DNA of 64,000 nucleotides from NCBI RefSeq assembly GCF_009789675.1, contig NZ_CP046913.1:1426001-1490000 (forward strand). Reading direction: 5' to 3'. The notes under the pieces were generated by a model, which was given only the letters and a program-made list of their open reading frames with translations, was not told the DNA's origin and did no database searches. How positions within the stretch are numbered: position 1 is the stretch's first letter; each line of letters begins with the position of its first letter. Source of the stretch: Paraburkholderia acidisoli. Its GTDB lineage: Bacteria > Pseudomonadota > Gammaproteobacteria > Burkholderiales > Burkholderiaceae. The translations under genes were made by a program, and so were the position numbers. This document shows positions 9,381 to 20,301 of the stretch, in pieces.

Positions 9381-10799
9381 ATGAACCTGCTTACCGAACT
9401 GGTCGCATTCATCGTTGCGATCGGCGTGCTGGTGGTCGTGCACGAGTACGGCCATTACAGCGTGGCGCGCCTGTGCGGCGTGAAGGTGCTGCGTTTCTCC
9501 ATCGGCTTCGGCCGGCCGCTCGTGCAATGGGTCAGCAAGAAGACCGGCACCGAATGGACCGTCTCCGCGCTGCCGCTCGGCGGCTACGTGAAGATGCTCG
9601 ACGAGCGCGAATCGGCGGAGAAAATTCCCGCGAGCGACTTGCCGCACGCGTTCAATCGTCAGCCCGTGTTCAAGCGCATCGCTATCGTCGCGGCCGGGCC
9701 CATCGCCAATTTCGTGCTCGCGGTCGTTCTGTTCGCGGTGCTCTATGCGAGCGGCGTGAGCGAACCCGCGGCCGTGGTGGCCGCGCCGCCCGCGCAGTCG
9801 GCGGCCGCGCGCGCCGGCTTGCAGGGCGGCGAAACCGTACTTTCCGTCTCCGATGCGAACGGCAGCGACACGCGCAGTGTGCGCTCGTGGACCGACCTGC
9901 GCTGGAAACTGCTCTCGGCCGCGTTCGATCAGGGCCGCGTGGTGCTGGCCGCGCGCGACGGCGGCGCCACCTACGACTTCCCGCTCGACCTCTCGCGCCT
10001 CACCAGCAAGGATCTCGACGACGACTTCATGTCGAAGCTCGGCCTCGAAGCCGGCGGCGGCACGCTGCGCGTGGCGGCGGTCGAGCCCGATAGTGCGGCG
10101 CAACACGCGGGCCTCGAGAAGAACGATCAGCTCAAGGCGATCGACGGCCGTCCGGTGGATAGCGCGAGCACGTTCATCAACTACGTGAAGGCCCATGCGG
10201 GCAAGCCCGTGCAACTCACGGTCGCACGCGACACGGTTGCGCAGCGCGCGCCGCAGACGCAGGCAACCCCGCAGGCTTCGCTGCAAACGCTCACGCTGAC
10301 GATCACGCCCGCGATGCAGCGCGACGAACAGACCGGCCAGGAAGTGGGGCGGATCGGCGCGGCGCTCTCGGCGCAAACGCCTTCCGTTGACGTGCGTTAC
10401 GGCCCGCTGGAAAGCGTGCGGCTGGGCGCGTATCGCACGTGGGATATCGCGGCGTACTCGCTGCGCATGTTCGGCCGCATGATCACGGGCGAAGCGTCGC
10501 TGAAGAATCTTTCGGGGCCGGTGACGATCGCTGACTATGCCGGAAAGAGCGCCAGATTGGGTCCTTCGGCCTTTCTTTCGTTCCTCGCCCTTGTCAGTAT
10601 TAGCCTTGGCGTACTCAACCTGCTCCCAATTCCGGTATTGGATGGGGGTCATCTGTTATATTATCTGGTTGAAGCCGTAACAGGCAAAGCCGTATCGGAT
10701 CGCTGGCAGCTCGTACTGCAGCGAGCGGGGCTGGCCTGCATCGTCGCGCTGTCGGCGATTGCGTTGTTCAACGATCTGGCTCGGTTAATCCATTTTTAA
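9381..10799 (+). CDS. rseP: RIP zinc metalloprotease RseP (site-2 protease)
   Basis: Inner-membrane protease that cleaves the anti-sigma factor RseA and cleaves signal peptides. It has 472 aa. The zinc site HEYGH is at residues 21-25 in the first membrane segment and the distal ligand is in PVLDGGH (Asp about 421). Between them lies a periplasmic part with PDZ-like sequence (residues ~110-310). SD GGAGG is at 9371-9375. It is immediately upstream of bamA, as in E. coli and other proteobacteria. Confidence 0.95.
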   Translation: MNLLTELVAFIVAIGVLVVVHEYGHYSVARLCGVKVLRFSIGFGRPLVQWVSKKTGTEWTVSALPLGGYVKMLDERESAEKIPASDLPHAFNRQPVFKRIAIVAAGPIANFVLAVVLFAVLYASGVSEPAAVVAAPPAQSAAARAGLQGGETVLSVSDANGSDTRSVRSWTDLRWKLLSAAFDQGRVVLAARDGGATYDFPLDLSRLTSKDLDDDFMSKLGLEAGGGTLRVAAVEPDSAAQHAGLEKNDQLKAIDGRPVDSASTFINYVKAHAGKPVQLTVARDTVAQRAPQTQATPQASLQTLTLTITPAMQRDEQTGQEVGRIGAALSAQTPSVDVRYGPLESVRLGAYRTWDIAAYSLRMFGRMITGEASLKNLSGPVTIADYAGKSARLGPSAFLSFLALVSISLGVLNLLPIPVLDGGHLLYYLVEAVTGKAVSDRWQLVLQRAGLACIVALSAIALFNDLARLIHF

Positions 10800-10871
10800 A
10801 GATGTCTGGCGGCGTCCGAGGGCGGGCGGGCCGCCTGACTTGATGCAGCTATAGATAATTGGGGAAGCACG

Positions 10872-13178
10872 TTGTTTAGACCTCATCGCTTGGTTCCAAA
10901 AACGGTTGCGGCCGCGGCGATCGCCGCACATGGACTCGTTGCCCACGCAGCAACGACGCCTTTCGTGGTTCAGGACATCCGCATCGAAGGGCTGCAACGC
11001 GTCGAGCCGGGCACGGTGTTCGCCTATCTGCCGATCAAGCAGGGCGACACGTTCTCCGACGACAAGGCATCCGAGGCGATCCGCGCACTGTATGCAACGG
11101 GCTTCTTCAACGACGTGCGTATCGCCACCGAAGGCAGCGTCGTCGTGGTGCAGGTGCAGGAGCGTCCCGCCATCGGCACGATCGACTTCGCGGGCATCCA
11201 CGAATTCGACAAGGACAATCTGACCAAGGCGCTGCGCGCGGTCGGCCTCTCGCAAGGCCGCTACTACGACAAGGCGCTCGTCGACAAGGCGGAGCAGGAG
11301 CTCAAGCGCCAGTACCTCACGCGCGGCTTCTACGCCGCCGAGGTCACGACCACCGTCACGCCGATCGACCGCAATCGCGTCGGTCTGCTGTTCTCGGTTG
11401 TCGAAGGTCCGAGCGCGAAGATCCGCCAGATCAACTTCATCGGCAACAAGGCCTACAGCAGCGGCACGCTCCTCAGCGAAATGCAGCTGTCCACGCCGAA
11501 CTGGTTCTCGTGGTACACGAAGAACGACCTCTACTCGAAGGAAAAGCTCACGGGCGACCTCGAGAACGTGCGCTCGTACTACCTGAATCACGGCTACCTC
11601 GAGTTCAACATCGACTCGACGCAAGTCTCGATCTCGCCCGACAAGAAGGACATGTACCTCACGATCGGGCTGCACGAGGGCGAGCCGTACAAGATTTCGG
11701 GCATTCATCTGGCGGGCAATCTGCTCGACCGCGAAGCCGAACTCAACAAGCTGATCAAGATCAAGGCCGGTGATCGTTTCTCGGCTGAGAAGCTGCAGGC
11801 CACGACCAAGGCGATCGTCGACAAGCTCGGCGAGTACGGCTACGCGTTCGCGACCGTCAACGCGCTGCCGCAGATCGATCAGACGCATCACACGGTCGAC
11901 CTCACGCTGCAGGTCGATCCGAGCCGCCGCGTGTACGTGCGCCGCGTCAACGTGGTGGGCAACACGCGCACGCGCGACGAAGTCGTGCGCCGCGAAATGC
12001 GCCAGCTCGAAAGCTCGTGGTTCGATTCGAACCGCCTCGCGCTCTCGAAGGACCGTATCAACCGTCTCGGCTACTTCACCGACGTCGACGTGACCACGGT
12101 GCCCGTGGAAGGCACGGCCGACCAGGTGGACGTCGACGTGAAGGTGGCCGAAAAGCCGACCGGCGCGATCACGCTGGGCGCGGGCTTCTCGTCCACGGAC
12201 AAGGTGGTGCTCTCGGCGGGTGTCTCGCAGGACAACGTGTTCGGTTCGGGCACGTCGCTCTCGGTGAACGTGAATACCGCCAAGACGTACCGTACGCTGG
12301 CCGTCACGCAGGTCGACCCGTACTTCACGGTGGACGGCATCAAGCGCATCACCGACGTCTACTACCGCACGTATCAGCCGCTGTACTACTCGACCGATTC
12401 GAGCTTCCGCATCATCACGGCGGGCGGCGACCTGAAGTTCGGCATTCCGTTCTCGGAAGTGGACACGGTGTTCTTCGGCGTGGGCTTCGAGCAGGACCGT
12501 CTCGACATCGACTCGGCCACGCCGCAGAGCTATATCGACTACGTGAACCAGTTCGGCCGCGTGTCGAACAACGTGCCGCTCACGATTGGCTGGTCGCGCG
12601 ACGCGCGTGACAGCGCGCTCGTGCCGAGCCGTGGCTACTTCACGCAGGCCAACGCCGAATACGGCACGCCGGTCGGCGCGACGCAGTACTACAAGGCCGA
12701 CGTGCAGGCGCAGTACTACTATTCGTTCGCGCGCGGCTTCGTGCTGGGCCTGAACCTGCAAGGCGGCTACGGCAACGGGCTGAGCGGCAAGCCGTACCCG
12801 ATTTTCAAGAACTACTACGCCGGCGGTATCGGTTCGGTGCGCGGTTACGAGCCTAGCTCGCTGGGCCCGCGCGACCGCACGACGAACGACCCGATCGGCG
12901 GCTCGAAGATGGTGGTCGGCAACATCGAACTGACGTTCCCGCTGCCGGGCACGGGCTACGACCGCACGCTGCGCGTCTTCACGTTCGTCGACGGTGGTAA
13001 CGTCTGGGGCGACGAAGGCACGAGCATCGGCTCGAACGGCCTACGTTACAGCTACGGTTTCGGTCTCGCGTGGATCTCGCCGATCGGCCCGCTCAAGCTG
13101 AGCCTGGGCTTCCCGCTCGTCAAGCACGACGGGGACCAGTACCAGAAGTTCCAGTTCCAGATCGGGACGGCATTCTGA
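10872..13178 (+). CDS. bamA: Outer membrane protein assembly factor BamA
   Basis: Central Omp85 protein of the BAM complex, inserting outer-membrane beta-barrels. It has 768 aa: a signal peptide (cut near AHA-ATT), five POTRA domains (about residues 30-430), and a 16-strand barrel containing the lid-lock motif VRGYEPSSLGPRD and a C-terminal Phe. The start is a TTG preceded by GGGGAAG (10861-10867); no in-frame ATG or GTG fits the signal peptide. It lies in an envelope operon with rseP and skp. Confidence 0.97.
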   Translation: MFRPHRLVPKTVAAAAIAAHGLVAHAATTPFVVQDIRIEGLQRVEPGTVFAYLPIKQGDTFSDDKASEAIRALYATGFFNDVRIATEGSVVVVQVQERPAIGTIDFAGIHEFDKDNLTKALRAVGLSQGRYYDKALVDKAEQELKRQYLTRGFYAAEVTTTVTPIDRNRVGLLFSVVEGPSAKIRQINFIGNKAYSSGTLLSEMQLSTPNWFSWYTKNDLYSKEKLTGDLENVRSYYLNHGYLEFNIDSTQVSISPDKKDMYLTIGLHEGEPYKISGIHLAGNLLDREAELNKLIKIKAGDRFSAEKLQATTKAIVDKLGEYGYAFATVNALPQIDQTHHTVDLTLQVDPSRRVYVRRVNVVGNTRTRDEVVRREMRQLESSWFDSNRLALSKDRINRLGYFTDVDVTTVPVEGTADQVDVDVKVAEKPTGAITLGAGFSSTDKVVLSAGVSQDNVFGSGTSLSVNVNTAKTYRTLAVTQVDPYFTVDGIKRITDVYYRTYQPLYYSTDSSFRIITAGGDLKFGIPFSEVDTVFFGVGFEQDRLDIDSATPQSYIDYVNQFGRVSNNVPLTIGWSRDARDSALVPSRGYFTQANAEYGTPVGATQYYKADVQAQYYYSFARGFVLGLNLQGGYGNGLSGKPYPIFKNYYAGGIGSVRGYEPSSLGPRDRTTNDPIGGSKMVVGNIELTFPLPGTGYDRTLRVFTFVDGGNVWGDEGTSIGSNGLRYSYGFGLAWISPIGPLKLSLGFPLVKHDGDQYQKFQFQIGTAF

Positions 13179-13237
13179 CCGGTGTACAGCAGCCCGGTGC
13201 CGCGAAGCGCGGCGCCGGCTTCCCAAGAAACGAGAGG

Positions 13238-13786
13238 ATGACTTTGCTAACGGGTATGTTTTCCAGACGAACGATCGGAGCGATGACGGTATCGCTGGCA
13301 CTGCTCGCTTTTGGCGCCACGGCGGCAGAGGCGCAGGAGGCGAAGATCGCGGCGGTGAACTCCGATCGCATCCTGCGCGAATCCGCTCCGGCCAAGGCCG
13401 CGCAGACCAAGCTCGAAGCGGAATTCGCCAAGCGCGACAAAGATCTGCAGGACATGGCGCAGCGCCTGAAGTCGATGTCCGACGCGCTCGACAAGAATGG
13501 TCCGTCGATGGCGCCCGCCGACCGTGCGCAGAAGCAGCGCGACCTTTCCGCGCTCGACAGCGACTTCCAGCGCAAGCAGCGCGAATTCCGCGAAGACCTG
13601 AACCAGCGCCGCAACGAAGAACTCGCGGCGGTGCTCGATCGCGCGAACAAGGTCATCAAGCAGATCGCCGAGCAGCAGCACTACGATCTGATCGTGCAGG
13701 AAGCGGTGTACGTGAGCCCGCGCATCGACATCACCGACCAGGTGCTGAAGGCGCTCGCTTCGTCGTCGGGCACCAGCAGCAACTAA
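13238..13786 (+). CDS. skp: Periplasmic chaperone OmpH/Skp
   Basis: Trimeric chaperone for unfolded outer-membrane proteins on the way to BamA. It has 182 aa with an N-terminal signal peptide ending near AAEA-QEAK, then the small beta core ([14 protein letters not shown]) and long Lys/Arg/Glu-rich helices forming the tentacles. Starts at 13238 or 13256 (MFSRR) are both possible; 13238 has the AGAGG SD. It is downstream of bamA and upstream of lpxD, the conserved order. Confidence 0.93.
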   Translation: MTLLTGMFSRRTIGAMTVSLALLAFGATAAEAQEAKIAAVNSDRILRESAPAKAAQTKLEAEFAKRDKDLQDMAQRLKSMSDALDKNGPSMAPADRAQKQRDLSALDSDFQRKQREFREDLNQRRNEELAAVLDRANKVIKQIAEQQHYDLIVQEAVYVSPRIDITDQVLKALASSSGTSSN

Positions 13787-13817
13787 TGCAGCAGTTTTGA
13801 GCAGGAGCAGCACGCGC

Positions 13818-14900
13818 ATGGCATTCACGCTTGAGGAACTCGTCGGGCAGTTCGGCGGCGAAGTCGTAGGCGACGCGACGCAACGCGTCGGTTCGCTCGC
13901 GCCGCTCGATCAGGCCGGTCCGCAACAACTCGCGTTCCTCGCCAATCCGAAGTATCTCGCGCAGGTCGAGTCGACCCGCGCGGGCGCCGTGCTCATCAGT
14001 CCGGCCGACCTCGACAAGCTGGCTTCGCGCGAAGGTCGCAACTTCATCGTCACACCGAACCCGTATGCTTACTTCGCGCGCGTCGCGCAGGCGTTCATCG
14101 ACCTCGCCACGCCGAAGGCCAAGCCGGGCGTGCATGCGAGCGCGCATGTCGACGCGGGCGCGAAGGTCGCCGCGAGCGCGGTGATCGGCCCGAACGTCAC
14201 GGTGGAAGCGGGCGCGGTGATCGGCGAGAACGTGCGTCTCGACGCCAACGTCTTCATCGGCCGCGGCACTCAGGTGGGCGAAGGCTCGCACCTGTACCCC
14301 GGCGTGAGCGTCTACCACGGCTGCAAGCTCGGCGCGCGCAACATCGTGCATTCGGGCGCCGTGATCGGCTCGGACGGTTTCGGCTTCGCGCCCGATTTCA
14401 CGGGCGAAGGCGATGCGCGCACGGGTAGCTGGGTCAAGATTCCGCAGGTGGGCGGCGTGAACACGGGCCCCGACGTCGAGATCGGTGCGAACACCACGAT
14501 CGACCGCGGCGCCATGGCCGACACGATCATCGAGGAGTGCGTCAAGATCGACAACCTCGTGCAGATCGGCCACAACTGCAAGATCGGCGCGTACACGGTC
14601 ATCGCGGGTTGCGCGGGTATCGCGGGCAGCACGACCATCGGCCGGCATTGCATGATCGGCGGCGCCGTGGGGATTGCCGGGCACGTCACGCTCGGCGACT
14701 ACGTGATCGTCACGGCCAAGTCGGGCGTGTCGAAGTCGCTGCCGAAGGCGGGCATCTACACGAGCGCTTTCCCGGCCGTCGATCACGCCTCGTGGAACAA
14801 GAGCGCCGCGCTCCTGCGCAACATCGACAAGCTGCGCGAACGCATCAAGGCGCTCGAGGCGGCCGCCGCGCAGCCGTCGCAGGACGGCGAAGACGCCTGA
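13818..14900 (+). CDS. lpxD: UDP-3-O-(3-hydroxymyristoyl)glucosamine N-acyltransferase
   Basis: Third step of lipid A synthesis. It has 360 aa with an N-terminal uridine-binding domain ([20 protein letters not shown]) and a long left-handed beta-helix of hexapeptide repeats (about residues 105-315). The catalytic His is in [11 protein letters not shown]. The start at 13818 has SD AGGAG (13803-13807). Confidence 0.96.
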   Translation: MAFTLEELVGQFGGEVVGDATQRVGSLAPLDQAGPQQLAFLANPKYLAQVESTRAGAVLISPADLDKLASREGRNFIVTPNPYAYFARVAQAFIDLATPKAKPGVHASAHVDAGAKVAASAVIGPNVTVEAGAVIGENVRLDANVFIGRGTQVGEGSHLYPGVSVYHGCKLGARNIVHSGAVIGSDGFGFAPDFTGEGDARTGSWVKIPQVGGVNTGPDVEIGANTTIDRGAMADTIIEECVKIDNLVQIGHNCKIGAYTVIAGCAGIAGSTTIGRHCMIGGAVGIAGHVTLGDYVIVTAKSGVSKSLPKAGIYTSAFPAVDHASWNKSAALLRNIDKLRERIKALEAAAAQPSQDGEDA

Positions 14901-15232
14901 CGCGGTTCCGCCGGGTCGCGTCCGGTGGCCGGCCGGGCCGGCCTCGCCGACGCGAACGGCCAGGCGGTTTTCATGCGCCGCGCGGGGTTTCGCGCCGCAT
15001 GGCGGGGCGCGGGAACCGCAACAAAGAAGGATTCGCTCGGGCCAATCCGCATGCACGGGATCGCGCCGGTGGCGCATACTGCGCCTCAGCGCGGGCCATT
15101 TTGCCGATCACGGTTGCCTGAACCGGGCACCCCGAGTGGGGCACCCAAACGGGGAACCCAAAGGGCATGCCGGGCGCCGCGAATATCGAAATCGACAGTC
15201 ACACGCGCAATTCCTGCGTGAGCAGAACCATC
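14901..15232 (+). other. Intergenic stretch lpxD-fabZ, no gene supported
   Basis: These 332 bp lack a convincing ORF. The stretch carries GC-rich self-similar sequence (GCCGGCCGGGCCGGCC near 14930) and short repeated CACCC/GGGCACCC boxes around 15124-15150. In-frame codons upstream of fabZ extend back to an ATG at 15167, but that extension does not match FabZ proteins. It may hold an internal promoter for fabZ-lpxA-lpxB. Confidence 0.4.
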
Positions 15233-15697
15233 ATGAACATCGAAAAACTCAACTTCGACATCCACAAGATCCTCACGCTGCTCCCGCACCGTTACCCGTT
15301 CCTCATGGTCGACCGGGTTCTCGAGCTCGAGCCGCACAAGAGCATCAAGGCGTTGAAGAACGTGACGGTCAACGAGCCCTTTTTCACGGGCCACTTCCCG
15401 CAACGTCCGGTCATGCCCGGCGTGATGATTCTCGAAGCGCTGGCGCAGACCGCCGCGCTGCTCACGTTCTCGGAAGAAGAGCAGGACTTCGAGAACACGC
15501 TGTACTACTTCGTCGGCATCGACGGTGCGCGCTTCAAGCGCGTGGTCGAACCGGGCGACCAGCTGATCCTGAACGTCACGTTCGAGCGCTACATGCGCGG
15601 CATCTGGAAGTTCAAGGCCGTGGCCGAAGTGGAGGGCGCCGTCGCCTGTGAGGCGGAGCTCATGTGCACCGTCAAGAAAATGGACGCGGCGCAGTAA
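15233..15697 (+). CDS. fabZ: 3-hydroxyacyl-[acyl-carrier-protein] dehydratase FabZ
   Basis: Dehydrates beta-hydroxyacyl-ACP in fatty acid elongation, sharing the 3-hydroxyacyl-ACP pool with LpxA and LpxD. It has 154 aa and the hot-dog fold core. The catalytic His is in [14 protein letters not shown] and the Glu in MILEALAQ. The start at 15233 ([14 protein letters not shown]) matches the family; a longer start at 15167 is rejected. Confidence 0.97.
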   Translation: MNIEKLNFDIHKILTLLPHRYPFLMVDRVLELEPHKSIKALKNVTVNEPFFTGHFPQRPVMPGVMILEALAQTAALLTFSEEEQDFENTLYYFVGIDGARFKRVVEPGDQLILNVTFERYMRGIWKFKAVAEVEGAVACEAELMCTVKKMDAAQ

Positions 15698-15775
15698 GCG
15701 GCGCCGCCGCATGCCGTCGGGCGACTCGTGAGCGAGGCGCCGCGGCGCGGTAACTGAATCGGAGAGCAAGGACGA

Positions 15776-16564
15776 ATGAGCAGGATCCATCCCACTGCGA
15801 TCGTCGAGCCGGGCGCGCAAGTCGACGAATCGGTCGAAATCGGCCCGTACGCTGTCATCGGTGCGAATGTCGTCATCGGCGCGCGAACCACGATCGGTTC
15901 GCATAGCGTGATCGAAGGCCACACCACGATCGGCGAAGACAACACGATCGGCCATTACGCGTCGATCGGCGGTCGCCCGCAGGACATGAAGTACAAGGGC
16001 GAGCCCACCAGGCTCGTGATCGGCAACCGCAACACGATCCGCGAATTCACGACGCTGCATACGGGCACGATGCAGGACACCGGCGTCACGATCATCGGCG
16101 ACGACAACTGGATCATGGCCTACGTGCACGTCGGCCACGATTGCCGCCTCGGCAACAACGTCATCATGTCGAGCAACGCGCAGCTCGCGGGCCACGTGAT
16201 CGTGGACGATCACGCGATCGTCGGCGGCATGACGGGCGTGCACCAGTTCGTGCGCATCGGCGCGCATTCCATGGTGGGCGGCGCTTCGGCGCTCGTGCAG
16301 GACGTGCCGCCGTTCGTGATCGCCGCTGGCAACAAGGCGGTGCCGCACGGTATCAATGTCGAAGGTCTGCGCCGCCGCGGCTTCTCGCCCGACGCGATTT
16401 CGGCGTTGCGCGCGGCCTATCGCACGCTCTACAAGAACAGCCTTTCGCTCGAAGAAGCGAAGGTGCAGCTCGCCGAACTCGCGCAGGCCGGCGGCGACGG
16501 CGACACGCACGTGAAGGCGCTGCTCGACTTCGTCGAGCAGTCGCAGCGCGGCATCATCCGCTAA
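15776..16564 (+). CDS. lpxA: UDP-N-acetylglucosamine O-acyltransferase
   Basis: First step of lipid A synthesis. It has 262 aa, an N-terminal beta-helix of hexapeptide repeats (starting [20 protein letters not shown]), the catalytic His in [11 protein letters not shown], and a C-terminal helical domain ([17 protein letters not shown]). It is 3 nt upstream of lpxB. Confidence 0.97.
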   Translation: MSRIHPTAIVEPGAQVDESVEIGPYAVIGANVVIGARTTIGSHSVIEGHTTIGEDNTIGHYASIGGRPQDMKYKGEPTRLVIGNRNTIREFTTLHTGTMQDTGVTIIGDDNWIMAYVHVGHDCRLGNNVIMSSNAQLAGHVIVDDHAIVGGMTGVHQFVRIGAHSMVGGASALVQDVPPFVIAAGNKAVPHGINVEGLRRRGFSPDAISALRAAYRTLYKNSLSLEEAKVQLAELAQAGGDGDTHVKALLDFVEQSQRGIIR

Positions 16565-16567
16565 CCG

Positions 16568-17737
16568 ATGGCGCTGCAAACGCGTCCGCTGCGCCTCGCG
16601 ATGGTCGCCGGCGAGCCGTCCGGCGATCTGCTCGCGGCTTCGCTCTTGGCCGGTCTCAAGGCGCGCCTGCCGGAAACGACGCAGTACTACGGTATTGGCG
16701 GCCCGCGCATGATGGCGATGGGCTTCGACGCGCACTGGCCGATGGAAAAGCTCTCGGTGCGCGGCTATGTCGAGGCGCTCCGGCACATTCCCGAGATCCT
16801 GCGCATTCGCGGCGAACTCAAGCATCAACTGCTCGCGGAACCGCCCGACGTCTTCATTGGCGTGGACGCCCCCGACTTCAATTTCGGTCTCGAACAACCG
16901 CTGCGCGCGGCGGGCATTCCCACGATCCATTTCGTCTGCCCGTCGATCTGGGCGTGGCGTGGCGGTCGCATCAAGAAGATCCAGAAAGCCGTGGATCACA
17001 TGCTCTGCGTGTTTCCGTTCGAGACGGCGCTGCTGGAGAAAGCCGGCGTTGCCGCGTCGTACGTGGGCCATCCGCTGGCCGACGAGATTCCGCTCGAGCC
17101 CGATGTGCCCGGCGCGCGCCGCACGCTCGGCCTGCCCGAAAGCGGTCCCGTGATCGCCGTGTTGCCGGGCAGCCGTCGTTCGGAGATCAATCTGATCGGC
17201 CCGACCTTCTTCGATGCGATGCAGATCATGCAGCAGCGCGAGCCGTCGCTGCGGTTCGTGATGCCAGCGGCGACGCCCGCGATCCACGCGCAGTTGCAGG
17301 AGCTGGCGAATTCGCACCAAGGTCTCGCGCTCACGATCATCGACGGCCAGTCGCAACTCGCCATGACGGCCGCCGACGCGATCCTCGTGAAGAGCGGCAC
17401 CGTGACGCTCGAAGCGGCGCTGCTCAAGAAGCCGATGGTCATCTCGTACAAGGTGCCCTGGCTCACGGGCCAGATCATGCGCCGCCAGGGCTATCTGCCG
17501 TACGTGGGACTGCCGAACATTCTCGCGGGCCGCTTCGTCGTGCCCGAAATTCTCCAGCACTTCGCCACGCCCGAAGCGCTCGCCGACGCCACGCTCACGC
17601 AGTTGCACGACGAGGCGAACCGGCGCACTCTCACGGAAGTGTTCACGCAGATGCATCTCGCGCTGCGCCAGAACACGGCGGAGCGCGCGGCCGAAGTGGT
17701 CGCGCGGATCGTCGAGAGCCGCAGGGGACAGGTATGA
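16568..17737 (+). CDS. lpxB: Lipid-A-disaccharide synthase
   Basis: Joins UDP-diacylglucosamine and lipid X to form the lipid A disaccharide at the inner membrane (GT19 family). It has 389 aa with the N-terminal signature [16 protein letters not shown] and the C-terminal nucleotide-binding region ([20 protein letters not shown]). The stop overlaps the rnhB start (ATGA). Confidence 0.97.
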   Translation: MALQTRPLRLAMVAGEPSGDLLAASLLAGLKARLPETTQYYGIGGPRMMAMGFDAHWPMEKLSVRGYVEALRHIPEILRIRGELKHQLLAEPPDVFIGVDAPDFNFGLEQPLRAAGIPTIHFVCPSIWAWRGGRIKKIQKAVDHMLCVFPFETALLEKAGVAASYVGHPLADEIPLEPDVPGARRTLGLPESGPVIAVLPGSRRSEINLIGPTFFDAMQIMQQREPSLRFVMPAATPAIHAQLQELANSHQGLALTIIDGQSQLAMTAADAILVKSGTVTLEAALLKKPMVISYKVPWLTGQIMRRQGYLPYVGLPNILAGRFVVPEILQHFATPEALADATLTQLHDEANRRTLTEVFTQMHLALRQNTAERAAEVVARIVESRRGQV

Positions 17738-18516
17738 GCGAGAGCAGCGAAAAGCGGGTAAAGGCACCGGCGGCGAAGTCGGGCGTCAAAAAGCCGCCTT
17801 CGCAGGCCGCGCTCAAGATCGCCGCGCGCCGCAAGCTCGCGAAGCAAGCCGGTTTGCTGTTCGAATCGCCCGACGACGTGATCTGCGGCGTGGACGAAGC
17901 GGGGCGTGGTCCGCTCGCGGGTCCGGTGGTCGCGGCCGCCGTGATTCTCGATCCGGCGCGGCCTGTTCGCGGCCTCAACGACTCGAAGCTGCTCACGGCG
18001 AAGTCGCGCGACGCGCTCTACGAGCGCATTGTCGAGCGCTCGCTCGCGTGGTGCGTGGCCTCGGCCACGGTCGAAGAAATCGACACGCTCAATATCCTCC
18101 ACGCGACGATGCTGGCCATGCGCCGCGCCGTGGAAGGCTTGAGCGTCGTGCCCACGCTCGCGAAGATCGACGGCAATCGCTGCCCGGTCATGACGGTACG
18201 CAGCGAGGCCGTGATCGGCGGCGACGCGCTGGTGCCGAGCATCTCGGCGGCATCGATCATCGCGAAGGTCACGCGCGACCGCATGCTGCTCGAACTGCAC
18301 GAGACGTTTCCGCATTACGGCTTCGACGCGCATGCGGGCTACGGCACGCCGCAGCATCTCGCCGCGTTGCGCGACCACGGTCCGTGCGAGCATCACCGGC
18401 GCTCGTTCGCGCCCGTGCGCGAGGCGTATGCGCTGCACGGCGTCGCGGTTGGCGGCGCCACGGTGCTGGTGACGGAAGTCGCCGATCTCGACGGCGACGC
18501 GTTCGCGCCAGCGTGA
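17734..18516 (+). CDS. rnhB: Ribonuclease HII
   Basis: Cleaves RNA in RNA/DNA hybrids, including single ribonucleotides in DNA. It has 260 aa: a Lys/Ala-rich N-terminal extension of about 45 residues, then the RNase HII core with the catalytic Asp-Glu in [15 protein letters not shown] (D54, E55) and later acidic residues in LNDSKLL and the [14 protein letters not shown] block. ATGA overlap with lpxB. Confidence 0.95.
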   Translation: MSESSEKRVKAPAAKSGVKKPPSQAALKIAARRKLAKQAGLLFESPDDVICGVDEAGRGPLAGPVVAAAVILDPARPVRGLNDSKLLTAKSRDALYERIVERSLAWCVASATVEEIDTLNILHATMLAMRRAVEGLSVVPTLAKIDGNRCPVMTVRSEAVIGGDALVPSISAASIIAKVTRDRMLLELHETFPHYGFDAHAGYGTPQHLAALRDHGPCEHHRRSFAPVREAYALHGVAVGGATVLVTEVADLDGDAFAPA

Positions 18517-18611
18517 TCGGCCAGTTCTGATCGGCACGCGAATCAGCCGGCGCCTGCTTCACGCGGCGCCGTTTTCTTTTCATCGATAACCCATTCAACG
18601 CCAGGCCGCCC

Positions 18612-19397
18612 GTGAAAGCCATTACCTCGCGCGACAATCCGCTCTACAAGCGCCTGAAGGCGCTGGCCGGCTCGACGCATCAGCAACGCCGCGCGCATCA
18701 GGCGCTGCTCGAAGGCTTCCATCTCGCGAGCGCGTGGCTCGACGGCGGCGCGCAGCCGGAGTATTGCGTGGTGACCGAAGGCGCGCTCGCCCACGACGAA
18801 GCGCAGGCGATCGTCGCGCGCGTGGACGAGCGTCGCGTCATCACGCTGCCCGACGCCTTGTTCGGACAACTATCGAATGTCGTGCATGGCGCGGGTTTGC
18901 TGCTGCTCGTCGACATGCCGGAGCCGGCACTGCCGGAGCGCGTCGCATCGACCTGTCTCGTGCTCGACGGCCTGCAGGACGCGGGCAATGTCGGCTCGAT
19001 CCTGCGCAGCGCGGCCGCGGCCGGGATCGAGCACGTGTTCTGCACGCCGGGCACGGCGTACGCGTGGTCGTCGAAAGTGCTGCGCTCGGCGATGGGCGCG
19101 CACTTCCTGCTGCACGTGTATGAAAACGTCGAACCGCAAACCCTCATCGGCCTGCTCGCGACGCCCATCGTCATTACCGATTCGCACGGCGCTCAAGCCA
19201 TCGACGAAAGCGACCTCACGGGCCCGCTCGCGTGGGTGTTCGGTAACGAAGGCGCGGGCGTCTCGCAGGTGTGGCGCGACGCGGCCACGTTGCGCGTGAC
19301 GATTCCGCAGCCGGGCGGCATGGAGTCGCTCAATGTAGCGGCGGCGGCGGCCGTGTGCGTGTTCGAGCAGTGCCGGCAGCAGCGGCATGCGCGTTGA
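18612..19397 (+). CDS. SpoU/TrmH-family RNA 2'-O-methyltransferase
   Basis: SPOUT-fold methyltransferase acting on rRNA or tRNA with SAM; the target nucleotide cannot be read from the sequence. It has 261 aa. An N-terminal RNA-binding segment (LYKRLKALAGSTHQQRRAHQ) is followed by the SpoU motifs: DAGNVGSILRSAAAAGIEHV, FGNEGAGVS and PQPGGMESLNVAAAAAVC. It uses GTG at 18612 and follows rnhB after 95 bp. Confidence 0.9.
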   Translation: MKAITSRDNPLYKRLKALAGSTHQQRRAHQALLEGFHLASAWLDGGAQPEYCVVTEGALAHDEAQAIVARVDERRVITLPDALFGQLSNVVHGAGLLLLVDMPEPALPERVASTCLVLDGLQDAGNVGSILRSAAAAGIEHVFCTPGTAYAWSSKVLRSAMGAHFLLHVYENVEPQTLIGLLATPIVITDSHGAQAIDESDLTGPLAWVFGNEGAGVSQVWRDAATLRVTIPQPGGMESLNVAAAAAVCVFEQCRQQRHAR

Positions 19398-19421
19398 AAT
19401 CGGCCAGCGTTGCCGCGAAAT

Positions 19422-19450
19422 AAAAAAGCCCGCGATTCGCGGGCTTTTTT
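19422..19450. terminator. Bidirectional intrinsic terminator
   Basis: AAAAAAGCCCGCG, ATT, CGCGGGCTTTTTT: a strong stem with A and T tracts on both sides. It lies between the convergent methyltransferase gene (ends 19397) and ppsR (ends 19486). Confidence 0.92.
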
Positions 19451-19485
19451 CATGCGTGCGTCAAACGTGCGAGAAACGCGCTGCC

Positions 19486-20301
19486 TTAGTACGACGGTTT
19501 GTCGATACGAATCTCTTGCAGGATGGTCGTGGCGATTTCCTCGATCGACTTGTGCGTGGACGAGAGCCACTTGATGCCTTCGCGGCGCATCATGGCTTCG
19601 GCTTCGTTCACTTCGTAGCGGCAGTTTTCGAGCGCGGCGTACTTGCTGCCGGGGCGCCGCTCGTTGCGGATTTCGGTCAGGCGCTGCGGATCGATCGACA
19701 GTCCGAAGATTTTGCCGCGATGCGAAAGCAGCGAATTCGGCAGCTTGCCGCGCTCGAAGTCGTCGGGGATCAGCGGATAGTTGGCCGCTTTCACGCCGTA
19801 CTGCATGGCGAGGTAGAGGCTGGTTGGCGTCTTGCCGCTGCGCGACACGCCCACGAGGATCACGTCGGCGTCGGCCAGGTTGCGGTCGGACTGGCCGTCG
19901 TCGTGCGCGAGCGAGAAGTTGATCGCCTCGATGCGGTTCTTGTATTCGTCGGTATCCGCGTTCTGGTGACCGCGGCCCATCGCGTGGCTCGACTTCAGCT
20001 CCAGTTCCTGTTCGAGCGGCTCGACGAAGGTCTGGAACATGTCGAGCACGAGCGCGTTTGAGCGCTTCACGATCTCGTTCGAGTTGCTGTCCACGAGCGT
20101 CGTGAAGACGATCGGGCGGCGGCCTTCCTGTACGGCGGCTTCGTTGATTTTCTCGACGGTGGCGAACGCCTTGTCGCTGGAATCGACGAACGGCACGCGC
20201 ACGAGCCGGAATTTCTGGTCGAACTGGGAAAGGATCGAATGCGCGAAGGTTTCGGCAGTGATCCCGGTACCGTCGGAAACGATGAATACGGTGGGCGGCA
20301 T
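19486..20301 (-). CDS. ppsR: PEP synthetase regulatory protein (bifunctional kinase/pyrophosphorylase)
   Basis: DUF299 family: ADP-dependent phosphorylation and Pi-dependent dephosphorylation of a Thr in PEP synthase. It has 271 aa starting MPPTVFIVSDGTGITAETF, with the P-loop-like GVSRSGKTPTSLYLA. Longer upstream readings into the intergenic region are not supported. It is divergent from its target gene ppsA, the usual pairing. Confidence 0.95.
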   Translation of the reverse strand: MPPTVFIVSDGTGITAETFAHSILSQFDQKFRLVRVPFVDSSDKAFATVEKINEAAVQEGRRPIVFTTLVDSNSNEIVKRSNALVLDMFQTFVEPLEQELELKSSHAMGRGHQNADTDEYKNRIEAINFSLAHDDGQSDRNLADADVILVGVSRSGKTPTSLYLAMQYGVKAANYPLIPDDFERGKLPNSLLSHRGKIFGLSIDPQRLTEIRNERRPGSKYAALENCRYEVNEAEAMMRREGIKWLSSTHKSIEEIATTILQEIRIDKPSY